Source: Streptomyces filipinensis
GTDB taxonomy: Bacteria > Actinomycetota > Actinomycetes > Streptomycetales > Streptomycetaceae
Reading direction: 5' to 3'
DNA: 64,000 nt
Assembly: GCF_014649495.1 (NCBI RefSeq)
Contig: NZ_BMTD01000006.1
Span: 1-64,000, forward strand
Of the stretch, positions 43,146 to 51,130 are shown in pieces (the first letter of the stretch is position 1; each line of letters opens with the position of its first letter). A program made the position numbers and the translations under genes. Under the pieces are notes generated by a model. The model was not told where the DNA came from, made no database searches, and saw nothing but the letters and a program-made list of their open reading frames with translations.

Positions 43146-44174
43146 TCAGCCGCCTGTCAGCGGCCGGGCCGGCTGGGTGGTGCCGCGCGGCAGGCGGTGG
43201 TCGGCGTGCGGGGGGCGGCGGCTGCCCGCCGGGGTGACCGGGGTGCGTTCCGAACGGGTCGTGTGCGGGCCCGGGGCCAGATGGGCCAGCCCCCGCGAGG
43301 CGCGGGTCGAGGCGACCGGTTCGCGCGCCGGCGTCGGCTGCTCGGCCGGTGTGGCGCGCGGCCGGAGCACCACCGGCGTGACCGGGACGGCCGGTTCGGG
43401 CACGGGGCGGCCGCGCCGGGCGCGCCAGCGGTCGCGCAGATCGAACAGCGCGGTCTCGGCCCTGGCGATCAGCGGCTCGAACCACGGCAGGGCGAGCAGG
43501 ATCAGCAGGCCCGCGGCCCAGCCCAGCAGGACGTCGCTCAGCCAGTGCGTACCGAGGTAGACGGTGGTGAGGCCGACGCCCAGCGCCGTGATCGCGGACA
43601 GCGCCGACAGCCAGCGCCGTGCTCTCGGGGTCGAGGCCAGATAGGCCAGGATGCCCCAGGTGACCACCGCGTTGGCGGTGTGGCCGCTGGGGAATATATC
43701 GCCGCCCAGGCCCATCTCGTTCGAGCCGATCACGGTCGCGTAGTGCGGACCGAGGCGCCCCATGCCGAGCTTGGCGGCGCCGACCGTGATGTTCAGCAGC
43801 AGCAGGGAGGTGGCCAGGGTGAGCAGCGGGCGGAGCGTGTGCTGCCGCCAGGAGCGCCAGCCGAGCCAGGCCGCGACCATCACCGCGGTGGGGCCGCGCT
43901 GGCCGAGCACCACGTAGTAGTCGAGGAAGGCGTGGATCTGGGGCCACTGCTGGTACGGCCGGAAGAACATGACCTGCCAGTCGAGCCGGACCAGCCAGGA
44001 CGTGATCACCACGGCCCACACGATGGCCAGGTAGAAAGCCAGGGTCGCGGTGAAGAGAACGACCCGGTGGCGGCTCATCCTTGGCATGTCGATGTGGGCC
44101 GGCCGTTCCGGCTCACGGTCGAGTCTGGCGAACACCCGGTCCAGACGCCGGGTGAGGTTTCGTTCGGTACGCAC
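43146..44174 (-). CDS. PAP2-superfamily membrane phosphatase
   Basis: A lipid phosphatase-like protein of 342 residues from the GTG at 44174 (an ATG at 44258 is possible). About six transmembrane helices are visible. Active-site motifs are AAKLGMGRLGP (K-x6-RP-like, degenerate), FPSGHTANAV, and a third motif TTVYLGTHWLSDVLLG with the nucleophilic His. The family hydrolyses lipid pyrophosphates or phosphatidic acid, for example in undecaprenyl recycling. The first motif is degenerate. The C-terminal 95 residues are a disordered Pro/Arg-rich tail. TAACGT at 44182-44187 lies seven bases before the GTG, which suggests a leaderless start. Confidence 0.85.
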   Translation of the reverse strand: MRTERNLTRRLDRVFARLDREPERPAHIDMPRMSRHRVVLFTATLAFYLAIVWAVVITSWLVRLDWQVMFFRPYQQWPQIHAFLDYYVVLGQRGPTAVMVAAWLGWRSWRQHTLRPLLTLATSLLLLNITVGAAKLGMGRLGPHYATVIGSNEMGLGGDIFPSGHTANAVVTWGILAYLASTPRARRWLSALSAITALGVGLTTVYLGTHWLSDVLLGWAAGLLILLALPWFEPLIARAETALFDLRDRWRARRGRPVPEPAVPVTPVVLRPRATPAEQPTPAREPVASTRASRGLAHLAPGPHTTRSERTPVTPAGSRRPPHADHRLPRGTTQPARPLTGG

Positions 44175-44411
44175 CCAATCGACGTTACAGCGAGTGAGCT
44201 GTGTTCCCGGTCGAAACAGGGGCTTTGTGATGACGATGTGATGTGGGAAACGTCTCAAGCGCGGTCCGAATTCAAGCGATTCCGCTATCCAGCGACGGTG
44301 TTCTCTTCAATTCCTTTGATCATGCCGGGCGTTGTTTATATGGCGCTTATGAATGCGTTAACCCGGTCCTGGCGCGGAATTCTCCGGGGTGTCATCGGCC
44401 GGCGATGTCGA
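44175..44411. other. AT-richer spacer
   Basis: The 237 bases are clearly richer in A and T than their neighbours (for example around 44320-44360). They hold no gene I can support and probably carry the PAP2 promoter and the end of the mannosyltransferase transcript. Confidence 0.5.
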
Positions 44412-45776
44412 TCATGGCGGACCGGAGCCGTTCAGCCAGAAGGCCCCGTAGACCGCCGAGGCGAGGGCCGACACGACCATGACCAGCACCGATCGGGAGG
44501 TGCGCAGCCGGGCCAGAGCGCAGGCGAGCGGCAGGAGCACCGGGAAGGCGGGCAGCAGCAGCCGCGGCTTGGAGCCGAAGTAGCTCGACGCGCACAGGGC
44601 GAGCGCGAGGACGACACCCGTGTACACCAGCAGTTCGACGGGCTGACGCCGGCGCACACCGGTCACGTACAGCCACAGCAGCAGGGCCACCCCGACGACC
44701 AGGCCGGTGCCGGCCAGGGCGGACGGAAATGACGTGAACTTGTCGGCCACGAAGCGTGCGAAGGCATAACCGCCGTCGAAGCCGTTGCGCCATCCGGCCT
44801 GCACGTCCAGGTATCCGAGCGGGCCCCTCCCGGTCCGCCGCCCGACCCAGAGCACATATCCGGCGGCCCCGAGCGGCGCGATGAGCATGCCGAGCGCACG
44901 GCGTCGGCCGGACACCGTCGGGACGTCCGGCGTGTGGCGTGCGTCCGGCGCGGCCGCTGGGGCCTGTGCGCCTGGAGTGCGGGTGGTGGCGGATGCGCCT
45001 GGAGCGGGCGCTGGGGTGTGTGTGCCTTCTGGTGCGCCAGGTGCGTGCGCCGGGGCGTTCTTTCCATTAGGTGCGCTCGGCGTATGCGCCTGGGCGTGTC
45101 CGGCGTTACGTGCGCCGGGTGTGCGCATCGCGCTCCGTTCCCGCACGAACGAGATCACGCCCGCCACCCACACCGCCGCGACCGCCGCCGCACCGACCGG
45201 CCGGGTCAGCCCCGCCAGTGCGGCCAGCGTGCCCGCGGTGAGCCAGCGGCCGGTCAGCAGCGCGTACAGCGACCAGGCCGCCAGTGCCGTGAACAGCGAC
45301 TCGCTGTACGCCATCGACTGCACGATCCCCACCGGCAGCACCGCCCACAGCAGGACGGCGTAGACGCCCACCCGGGCGCCGTACACCTTTTCGGCGACCG
45401 CGAAGATGCCGCAGGCCGCGGCGAGCGAGGCGAGCAGGCTGACGACGAGACCGGCGTCCGCGTACGACAGCGGCAGGGCCGCGTGCAGCAACCGCTCCAG
45501 CCACGGCAGCAGCGGGAAGAACGCCAGGTTGGAGTGCACGTCGCCGTTCGGCAGCCGCACCTCGTAGCCGTAACCCAGTTCGGCGACCCGCGAGTACCAC
45601 AGGGAGTCCCAGCGCGCGGTGAGCAAGGTGTGCGCGCTCTTGCCGCGCGCGGCGCTCCACCCCGCCAGCACGACCAGCCCCAGGGCTCGGACCGCCGCAT
45701 AGCCCAGGAGGGCCGGGGCCGCCCGGCGCAGGAGGGGGGCGCGGGGCGGGGTCACGCGCGTGTCAAGATCGGTCAC
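44412..45776 (-). CDS. PIG-V-like mannosyltransferase, integral membrane
   Basis: A 454-residue polytopic protein of the GT-C type. Family features are ARWDSLWYSRVAELGY (residues 54-69, with the catalytic Asp in the first external loop), SNLAFFPLLPWLERLL and AYSESLFTALAAWSLY. About eleven hydrophobic segments are seen. It would transfer mannose from a polyprenyl phosphate to a protein or lipid acceptor outside the membrane. Residues about 215-288 are an inserted Ala/Pro/Thr/His-rich low-complexity loop with poorer codon bias. The GTG at 45776 is preferred. Upstream frames to 45857 lack conservation. Confidence 0.82.
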   Translation of the reverse strand: MTDLDTRVTPPRAPLLRRAAPALLGYAAVRALGLVVLAGWSAARGKSAHTLLTARWDSLWYSRVAELGYGYEVRLPNGDVHSNLAFFPLLPWLERLLHAALPLSYADAGLVVSLLASLAAACGIFAVAEKVYGARVGVYAVLLWAVLPVGIVQSMAYSESLFTALAAWSLYALLTGRWLTAGTLAALAGLTRPVGAAAVAAVWVAGVISFVRERSAMRTPGARNAGHAQAHTPSAPNGKNAPAHAPGAPEGTHTPAPAPGASATTRTPGAQAPAAAPDARHTPDVPTVSGRRRALGMLIAPLGAAGYVLWVGRRTGRGPLGYLDVQAGWRNGFDGGYAFARFVADKFTSFPSALAGTGLVVGVALLLWLYVTGVRRRQPVELLVYTGVVLALALCASSYFGSKPRLLLPAFPVLLPLACALARLRTSRSVLVMVVSALASAVYGAFWLNGSGPP

Positions 45777-45841
45777 GGACTCGATTATCGACCGGGGGCG
45801 GAACCGTCCCGGTCCCCGGGGCGTGGTCGAGGGAGAGCGAC

Positions 45842-45903
45842 GTGGCGTACGCCACACGGGTTCCGTCGTGCGTGTGAGAGGTCCGCCACGTGCCCCCGTG
45901 GCG
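45842..45903. promoter_or_regulatory. Paired palindromes in a divergent promoter region
   Basis: GTGGCGTACGCCAC (45842-45855) is a perfect 14-bp palindrome. CGCCACG and CGTGGCG (45884-45903) flank six bases. Both are built from the half-site GTGGCG. They lie between the mannosyltransferase (minus) and the MFS gene (plus) and look like operators for one regulator. Confidence 0.55.
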
Positions 45904-46036
45904 AACTCGCGTACGCTGACGAGTCACCCGCGTGGGTTTGCGCGGGCCGGAGACACCGCTCCTCTCCGGCCGTACGACAGGGAGTCCCCACCCTGTCGGT
46001 CCGCCCCGACGCGAGGCTCATCTGGGAGGTACGTAC

Positions 46037-47644
46037 ATGTCCGGGACGACCACGGCTGCCGTACGGCCGCGCCGTCGGGCGGCCGGGGCCAGTGCCAACC
46101 GCTGGGTCGTCCTCGTCGTCCTGTGCGTCAGCCTGCTGCTCGTCGCCCTCGACGCGACCGTGCTGCACGTGGCCGTGCCCGCCGTCACCGAGGACCTCAA
46201 GCCCGGTGCCATACAACTGCTCTGGATCGTCGACGTCTATCCGCTGGTCTGCGCCTCGCTGCTGATCCTCTTCGGGACCCTCGGCGACCGGATCGGCCGC
46301 AGGCGCGTCCTGCTGCTCGGCTACGGCCTGTTCGGTGTCGCGTCCGCCGTGGCCGCGTTCGCGCAGACGGCCGAGATGCTCATCCTCGCCCGCGCGCTGC
46401 TCGGCGTCGGCGGCGCCATGATCATGCCGGCGACCCTGTCGATCCTGCGTCAGGTCTTCCCCGACCGGCGCGAGCGCGCCCTAGCCATCGGCATCTGGAG
46501 CGCGGTGGCCGCCGTCGGCGCGGCCGTCGGACCGCTGCTCGGCGGGTTCCTGCTGGAGCACTTCTGGTGGGGCGCGGTCTTCCTCGTGAACATCCCCCTG
46601 ATGCTGGTCAGCCTGCCGGTGGGCCGGATCCTGCTGCCCGAGTCCCGCGGTGACCAGGGCGGCCCCTGGGACGTCACCGGCGCCCTGATGGCGGCCGGCG
46701 GACTCTTCGGCGTCGTCCTCGGTGTGAAGCGGCTGGGCGGCGGGGAGGCACCGGCGAGTCCCTTCACGGTGCTGCCGCTGCTGGCCGGCGCGGCCCTTCT
46801 GTTCTTCTTCCTGCGACGGCAGCGGCGGCTCCCGCATCCCCTCGTGGACCTGCGGATGTTCCGCCGGCCCGCGTTCAGCACCTCGGTGGGCTGCATCGTG
46901 CTGGCGATGCTCGCGCTCGTCGGTCTGGAGCTGATCGCCGCCCAGTATCTGCAACTGGTGCTCGGCCTCTCCCCGCTGCAGACCGGCCTCAGGCTGCTGC
47001 CCCTGACCATCGCGGCCATGGCGGCGGGTCTGGCGGGCGCGCGGATGCTGCGCCGCTTCGGGCCGCGCCGGATGGTCTGCTTCGGTTTCTGCCTCACCGC
47101 GGCGGCGGTGGTGACGCTCACCGCGATGGGCGGCACCGACAACGCACCGCTGCTGCTGTCCGGTTTCGTGCTGCTCGGTTTCGGCCTGGAGACCACGCTC
47201 TTCGGGGCGTACGAGTCGATGCTCAGTGAGGCCCCGGCGGATCAGGCCGGCGGGGCGGCGGCGATCGGCGAGACCTCGTACCAGCTCGGTGCGGGCATCG
47301 GCATCGCGCTGCTCGGCAGCGTCATGAACGCGGCCTATGCCCCGGGTCTGCGCGGGGTGCCGGGCGTGCCGCGACCCGCCGCGGACGCCGCGGGCCACTC
47401 GCTCGGCGAGGCCTACGAGATCGCCGGACGCCTCGGCGGGCCCGCCGGCGCGGCGCTGCGCCGGGCCGCGCGGGACTCCTTCGTGCACGGGCTGCATGTG
47501 ACGCTGCTGGTGAGCGCGGTCCTGTTGCTGCTGGGCGCCGTGATGGCGCTGCGGCTGCCGCGGGTCATGCAGTGCGGGGAGCCCGCGGCGGCGGTGGAGC
47601 TGCCCGCGCCGCGGGAAGTGGCGGAGTCCCGCGTCTCGGCCTGA
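46037..47644 (+). CDS. MFS drug exporter, DHA2 (EmrB/QacA) family
   Basis: A 535-residue antiporter with 14 transmembrane segments. Signature motifs are LDATVLHVAVPAVTEDL in TM1 (DHA2 motif D1), GDRIGRRRVLLLGYGLFG between TM2 and TM3 (motif A), LARALLGVGGAMIMPATLS (motif B) and SAVAAVGAAVGPLLGGFLLE (motif C, typical of exporters). Substrates would be drugs or lipophilic cations, exported against protons. GGGAGGT six bases upstream supports the ATG at 46037. No regulator gene is adjacent, but the promoter region carries paired palindromes. Confidence 0.9.
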   Translation: MSGTTTAAVRPRRRAAGASANRWVVLVVLCVSLLLVALDATVLHVAVPAVTEDLKPGAIQLLWIVDVYPLVCASLLILFGTLGDRIGRRRVLLLGYGLFGVASAVAAFAQTAEMLILARALLGVGGAMIMPATLSILRQVFPDRRERALAIGIWSAVAAVGAAVGPLLGGFLLEHFWWGAVFLVNIPLMLVSLPVGRILLPESRGDQGGPWDVTGALMAAGGLFGVVLGVKRLGGGEAPASPFTVLPLLAGAALLFFFLRRQRRLPHPLVDLRMFRRPAFSTSVGCIVLAMLALVGLELIAAQYLQLVLGLSPLQTGLRLLPLTIAAMAAGLAGARMLRRFGPRRMVCFGFCLTAAAVVTLTAMGGTDNAPLLLSGFVLLGFGLETTLFGAYESMLSEAPADQAGGAAAIGETSYQLGAGIGIALLGSVMNAAYAPGLRGVPGVPRPAADAAGHSLGEAYEIAGRLGGPAGAALRRAARDSFVHGLHVTLLVSAVLLLLGAVMALRLPRVMQCGEPAAAVELPAPREVAESRVSA

Positions 47645-47704
47645 CGGGACACGAAGACCACTGGACGTGCGGGACACTGCACCGTAACGTCGGCGTCGAA
47701 ATGT

Positions 47705-47721
47705 AACTAGCGGTGCTAGTT
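47705..47721. promoter_or_regulatory. TetR-type operator AACTAGC-GGT-GCTAGTT
   Basis: A perfect 7-bp inverted repeat around GGT, 24 bp before the acyl-CoA dehydrogenase start. Its AT-rich ends and short spacer resemble the operators of TetR-family regulators of fatty-acid or acyl-CoA genes. No TetR gene is in the window. Confidence 0.65.
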
Positions 47722-47745
47722 TTCGTGCGTGCCGGAGGGTTCCCC

Positions 47746-48936
47746 ATGTCCGCGTCCTCGAAGTTGCCCCCCTTCGATCCCGCCGACCCGCTCGGGATCG
47801 ACGACCTGCTGGAACCGGAAGACCTGGCCGTACGGGACACCGTGCGGGCCTGGGCGGCGGACCGGGTGCTGCCGCACATCGCCGAGTGGTACGAGCAGGG
47901 GGAGCTGCCCGGTGTCCATGAGCTCGCGCAGGAGCTCGGCGCGATCGGGGCGCTCGGCATGTCGCTCAGCGGGTACGGCTGCGCGGGGGCCAGCGCCGTG
48001 CAGTACGGGCTCGCCTGTCTGGAGCTGGAGGCCGCCGACTCCGGGATCCGGTCCCTCGTCTCCGTGCAGGGCTCCCTCGCCATGTACGCGATCCACCGGT
48101 TCGGCAGCGAGGAGCAGAAGCAGCGGTGGCTGCCCCGCATGGCGGCCGGCGAGGTGATCGGCTGCTTCGGGCTGACCGAGCCCGACCACGGCTCCGACCC
48201 CGCCGCCATGCGCACCCACGCCAAGCGCGACGGCGACGACTGGATCCTCAACGGCCGCAAGATGTGGATCACCAACGGGTCGGTCGCCGGCGTGGCCGTC
48301 GTCTGGGCGCAGACCGAGGACGGCATCCGCGGATTCGTCGTGCCCACCGACAGCCGAGGCTTCTCGGCGCCCGAGATCAAGCACAAGTGGTCCCTGCGCG
48401 CCTCCGTCACCAGCGAGCTCGTACTGGACGACGTACGGCTGCCCGCCACCGCCGCGCTTCCCGGCGTCACCGGCCTGCGCGGACCGCTCAGCTGTCTGTC
48501 CCACGCCCGGTACGGCATCGTCTGGGGCGCGATGGGCGCGGCGCGCAGCAGCTTCGAGGCGGCCCTGGACTACTCGAGGACGCGCGAGCAGTTCGGGCGC
48601 CCCATCGGCGGTTTCCAGCTCACCCAGGCCAAGCTCGCCGACATGGCGGTCGAACTGCACAAGGGAATCCTGCTCGCCCACCATCTCGGGCGGCGGATGG
48701 ACGCCGGCCGCCTGCGTCCCGAGCAGGTCAGTTTCGGCAAGCTCAACAACGTCCGCGAGGCCATCGAGATCTGTCGTACGGCACGCACGATCCTCGGCGC
48801 CAACGGGATCTCCCTCGAATACCCCGTGATGCGGCACGCGACCAACCTGGAGTCGGTGCTCACCTACGAGGGCACCGTCGAGATGCACCAGCTCGTGCTG
48901 GGCAAGGCGCTCACCGGGCTCGACGCCTTCCGGTGA
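47746..48936 (+). CDS. Acyl-CoA dehydrogenase, glutaryl-CoA dehydrogenase-like
   Basis: A 396-residue flavoenzyme that forms a 2,3-double bond in an acyl-CoA. ACAD signatures are GCFGLTEPDHGSDPAAM (FAD and substrate binding) and the C-terminal FGRPIGGFQLTQAKLADM and SVLTYEGTVEMHQLVLGKALTG, whose Glu is the catalytic base. The pattern YEGT and the short substrate pocket region are closest to glutaryl-CoA dehydrogenases, which also decarboxylate. The ATG at 47746 follows GGAGG by seven bases. It stands alone behind a TetR-type operator. Confidence 0.9.
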   Translation: MSASSKLPPFDPADPLGIDDLLEPEDLAVRDTVRAWAADRVLPHIAEWYEQGELPGVHELAQELGAIGALGMSLSGYGCAGASAVQYGLACLELEAADSGIRSLVSVQGSLAMYAIHRFGSEEQKQRWLPRMAAGEVIGCFGLTEPDHGSDPAAMRTHAKRDGDDWILNGRKMWITNGSVAGVAVVWAQTEDGIRGFVVPTDSRGFSAPEIKHKWSLRASVTSELVLDDVRLPATAALPGVTGLRGPLSCLSHARYGIVWGAMGAARSSFEAALDYSRTREQFGRPIGGFQLTQAKLADMAVELHKGILLAHHLGRRMDAGRLRPEQVSFGKLNNVREAIEICRTARTILGANGISLEYPVMRHATNLESVLTYEGTVEMHQLVLGKALTGLDAFR

Positions 48937-48946
48937 GCCCCCCAAG

Positions 48947-48975
48947 GAGGCAGGGCCGGTGAGCGGCCCTGCCTC
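48947..48975. terminator. Terminator between acyl-CoA dehydrogenase and sepF
   Basis: A perfect 12-bp stem GAGGCAGGGCCG/CGGCCCTGCCTC with loop GTGAG. It ends within the stop codon of the opposing sepF-like gene, so it serves both. Confidence 0.9.
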
Positions 48976-49417
48976 AGCTCTGGTTGAAGAAGCCGTCCTC
49001 GCGGTGGGCGGACGCCTCGCCGCTGATGATCTCCGTGTCGGCGGGCGTCAGCAGGAACACCCGGTTGGACACGCGGTCGATCGAGCCGCGCAGACCGAAG
49101 ATGAGCCCCGCCGCGAAGTCCACCACGCGCTTGGCGTCGGCGGGCTCCATCGCGGTGAGGTTCATGATGACCGGGACCCCCTCCCGGAACAGCTCGCCGA
49201 TGGCGCGGGCGTCCCGGAAGCTGTCCGGGGTGACCGTGCCGATCCGGCGGCCCTTCTCCTCGGCCGTGTCCGCGGCCACCTTCACCCGGGGGTCCGTGAC
49301 CCAGGCGTCCCCGGACCCGGACTCGGTGCCCTCGGAGTACTCGTCGTCGTAGTAACGCTCGTCATCGTTGTCGTCGACGAGGCCGAGCCACGCACTCGCC
49401 TTGCGTACCGATCCCAT
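48974..49417 (-). CDS. sepF: SepF-like cell-division protein (paralogue)
   Basis: A 147-residue SepF-family protein. The start [15 protein letters not shown] is the amphipathic membrane-binding helix. An acidic linker follows, and the SepF core covers about residues 60-130 ([28 protein letters not shown], then [33 protein letters not shown]). SepF rings link FtsZ to the membrane. This gene is not beside ftsZ, so it is probably one of the extra SepF-like copies of Streptomyces, which may act in aerial hyphae or sporulation. AGGAGG five bases upstream supports the ATG. Confidence 0.9.
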   Translation of the reverse strand: MGSVRKASAWLGLVDDNDDERYYDDEYSEGTESGSGDAWVTDPRVKVAADTAEEKGRRIGTVTPDSFRDARAIGELFREGVPVIMNLTAMEPADAKRVVDFAAGLIFGLRGSIDRVSNRVFLLTPADTEIISGEASAHREDGFFNQS

Positions 49418-49759
49418 GGACGCCTCCTCTCACAGCGGTCATTCTTGCTTTCCGCATCCCTATGGTCATCCATGATGCGGACGGCGCGCCAAGTGGATAG
49501 ACGCCGCGCGGGGGGTTTGTGACGGTACTGGTGCACAGACGATCCGTCGAGAGTCCTTGTGCCCCAAGGGTCCCGACTCATACGGCTGCTGACTGAGAGT
49601 GAAATATGATAGTCGGCGGCGGACGGGTGACGCCCGGTGCGTCCGGGTGAACGTCAACCTCGTACCACATCACCGGGGATCGTCGTGTGCGGGATCGTCA
49701 GACTGTGCGCTCATCGTGACGAACGATGACATGCACCGGCGCTCGCTCCTGACGGAGGA
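49418..49759. other. Intergenic region between sepF-like and binding-protein genes
   Basis: The 342 bases hold no credible gene. A short inverted repeat CATCGT/ACGATG (49710-49726, loop GACGA) downstream of the binding-protein gene is a weak terminator. The sepF-like promoter should lie near 49440-49600. An AT-rich patch is present around 49603. Confidence 0.5.
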
Positions 49760-50716
49760 TCAGGCCGTGTGGTCCGCCGGGCTCTTCACTTCCGGCGGGC
49801 TGATCCGGGACTTCCCGATGGCCGAGCCCGTCGTGCCCCACTTCTTCAGGATCCTGGCGTACGTGCCGTCGGCCAGCAGTTTGTTGACCGCCGCCTGGAA
49901 GGCCGGGGCCAGCTTCGTGCCCTTCCTGAAGGCGAAGCCCACGTCCAGGCGGTGGTACTCGCCCAGGAACTTCAGGCCCGGCTGGTGGGCCACGGCGTAA
50001 CGCAGGCCGTTGATCGTGGACATCACGACGTCACTGCGGCCCTGCTGCACCGACGACCAGATCGCGCTCTGCTCGGAGTACGTCTGCACCTGGTACGCCT
50101 TCTTGCCCGCGTCGGCGCACACGTGCCTGTTCTCCTCCAGCGTGGCCTCGAAGGTGGTGCCGGCGCCGGTCGCCACGTTCAGGCCGCACAGTTGCCTGAG
50201 GTCGGTGATCTTCGTCAGCTGGCTGTCCTCGCGAGTGGCGAAGCCCTGGCCGTCGTTGACGTAGGTGACGAAGTCGATGGTCCTGCGGCGCTCGTCCGTG
50301 ACGCCGAAGTTGCTCGCGCCGAAGTCGTACTTGCCGCTGTCCAGCGCGGGCAGGATCGCCTCGAAGCTCGCCTGCTCCACCTTGAGCCGGATCCCGAGCA
50401 CCTTGGCGACCGCCTTGGTGAAGTCGACGTCCTGGCCGGTCAGCGTCGTGCCGTCGGACAGGTAGGTGGTGCCGGGCGGGGTGCCGCCGACGCTGATCGC
50501 GACGGTGAGCCGGGTGGTGCCGGCGGGCAGCAGAGCGGCCGCCGCGTCGTCCTTCCGTTCGGCGGAGACGACGTCCGTGGTGGGTACCCCGCCGGACCCG
50601 GCCGCCACCGCGGATGCGCCCGTTCCGCCCGGGCCGCCGGAGCCGGAGCCGCAGGCGGTGAGGAACAGGGTGGCCGACGTGATCATGGCAAAAGGCAGCA
50701 AAAGGCGTGAGCGCAT
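49760..50716 (-). CDS. Polar amino acid ABC transporter substrate-binding lipoprotein
   Basis: A 318-residue solute-binding protein of the GlnH/cystine-binding type (SBP_bac_3). The lipobox LTAC places the lipidated Cys at residue 22. A Gly/Ser linker follows, then the two-lobe domain: KYDFGASNFGVTDERRRTIDFVTYVNDG is the hallmark ligand loop, with the Arg that binds the amino acid carboxylate, followed by QQGRSDVVMSTINGLRYAV and the end YARILKKWGTTGSAI. It captures an amino acid outside the membrane for the permease encoded divergently. A cysteine-ended leader peptide and a hairpin precede it, suggesting attenuation by cysteine supply. Confidence 0.92.
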   Translation of the reverse strand: MRSRLLLPFAMITSATLFLTACGSGSGGPGGTGASAVAAGSGGVPTTDVVSAERKDDAAAALLPAGTTRLTVAISVGGTPPGTTYLSDGTTLTGQDVDFTKAVAKVLGIRLKVEQASFEAILPALDSGKYDFGASNFGVTDERRRTIDFVTYVNDGQGFATREDSQLTKITDLRQLCGLNVATGAGTTFEATLEENRHVCADAGKKAYQVQTYSEQSAIWSSVQQGRSDVVMSTINGLRYAVAHQPGLKFLGEYHRLDVGFAFRKGTKLAPAFQAAVNKLLADGTYARILKKWGTTGSAIGKSRISPPEVKSPADHTA

Positions 50717-50831
50717 CGAGCAGTCGTCTCCTGTGGGCAGCAGGGCGCGGAGGGCGGAAGTGACGCGGGGGCGCGAGGGGAGGGGTGCGCGTGTGAAGGC
50801 GTGGCGGAAGGCGAGGAACGGGAGAACGCGA

Positions 50832-50857
50832 GCACGCCTGCCGACCGGCAGGCGTGC
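50832..50857 (-). terminator. Leader hairpin (possible attenuator) of the binding-protein gene
   Basis: A perfect 11-bp stem GCACGCCTGCC/GGCAGGCGTGC with loop GACC, 15 bases after the leader-peptide stop and about 115 bases before the binding-protein start on the minus strand. That is the position expected of an attenuation terminator or anti-terminator. Confidence 0.7.
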
Positions 50858-50871
50858 GCAGGGGGGTCAGC

Positions 50872-50943
50872 TCAACAGGAAGAGGACCACACGCGACCGA
50901 AGTCGATGTGGGAGCGGGTGACCAGCCACTGCTGTGGATGCAT
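50872..50943 (-). CDS. Cysteine-ended leader peptide of a sulfur-responsive gene
   Basis: A 23-residue peptide that starts at the ATG at 50943, has the core LVTRSHIDFGRVWSSSC, and stops straight after the Cys codon. It matches the pattern L-x-R-x-H-[VI]-D-[LF]-x-R-V-x-S-x-x-C of the short leaders found before sulfur-assimilation and cysteine-linked genes in actinobacteria. A promoter ends six bases upstream, so the mRNA is probably leaderless and starts with this ATG. A ribosome stalled at the terminal Cys codon would sense cysteinyl-tRNA and alter folding of the downstream hairpin. The family match is from memory of the motif, and the mechanism is inferred. Confidence 0.75.
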   Translation of the reverse strand: MHPQQWLVTRSHIDFGRVWSSSC

Positions 50944-50949
50944 GGGCCA

Positions 50950-50978
50950 AGTGGAACAGGCATCCGGTTTCGCGTCAA
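50950..50978 (-). promoter_or_regulatory. Promoter of the leader peptide and binding-protein gene
   Basis: On the minus strand TTGACG (50973-50978) and TCCACT (50950-50955) are separated by 17 bases. The -10 ends six bases before the leader ATG, the spacing of leaderless transcripts. Confidence 0.55.
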
Positions 50979-51014
50979 CTGACCTGAGACGTACGGCTCA
51001 CAGTACGGACAGCC

Positions 51015-51045
51015 TTGACAGCGGCGGGAAACGCCCACGTACTCT
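51015..51045 (+). promoter_or_regulatory. Candidate promoter of the permease operon
   Basis: TTGACA (51015-51020) and TACTCT (51040-51045) with a 19-base spacer, pointing toward the permease gene. The start would be near 51052, giving a leader of about 80 bases. Confidence 0.5.
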
Positions 51046-51130
51046 CGTCGGACGGCCCTGCTGAGGGGCTCGGCCGTGTGAAGGCACCACCCGTGTTCTG
51101 ACGTTCGACCAAGCGTCACGGAGCCTTCGC

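Noticed and set aside
42447..44019. Long minus-strand frame covering the I78-like gene and the PAP2 gene.
   Set aside because: It is out of frame with the clear PAP2 motifs and rich in Pro/Arg/Ala, a shadow frame.
50801..51064. An 87-codon plus-strand frame with a Cys-Cys-Gly-Cys stretch upstream of the permease.
   Set aside because: Its bias is poor, and it lies antisense to the leader peptide and its promoter, which match a known pattern.
50717..51130. A SAM-type riboswitch in the divergent amino acid transporter region.
   Set aside because: No SAM-II/IV core could be recognised. The leader peptide plus hairpin explains the region better.
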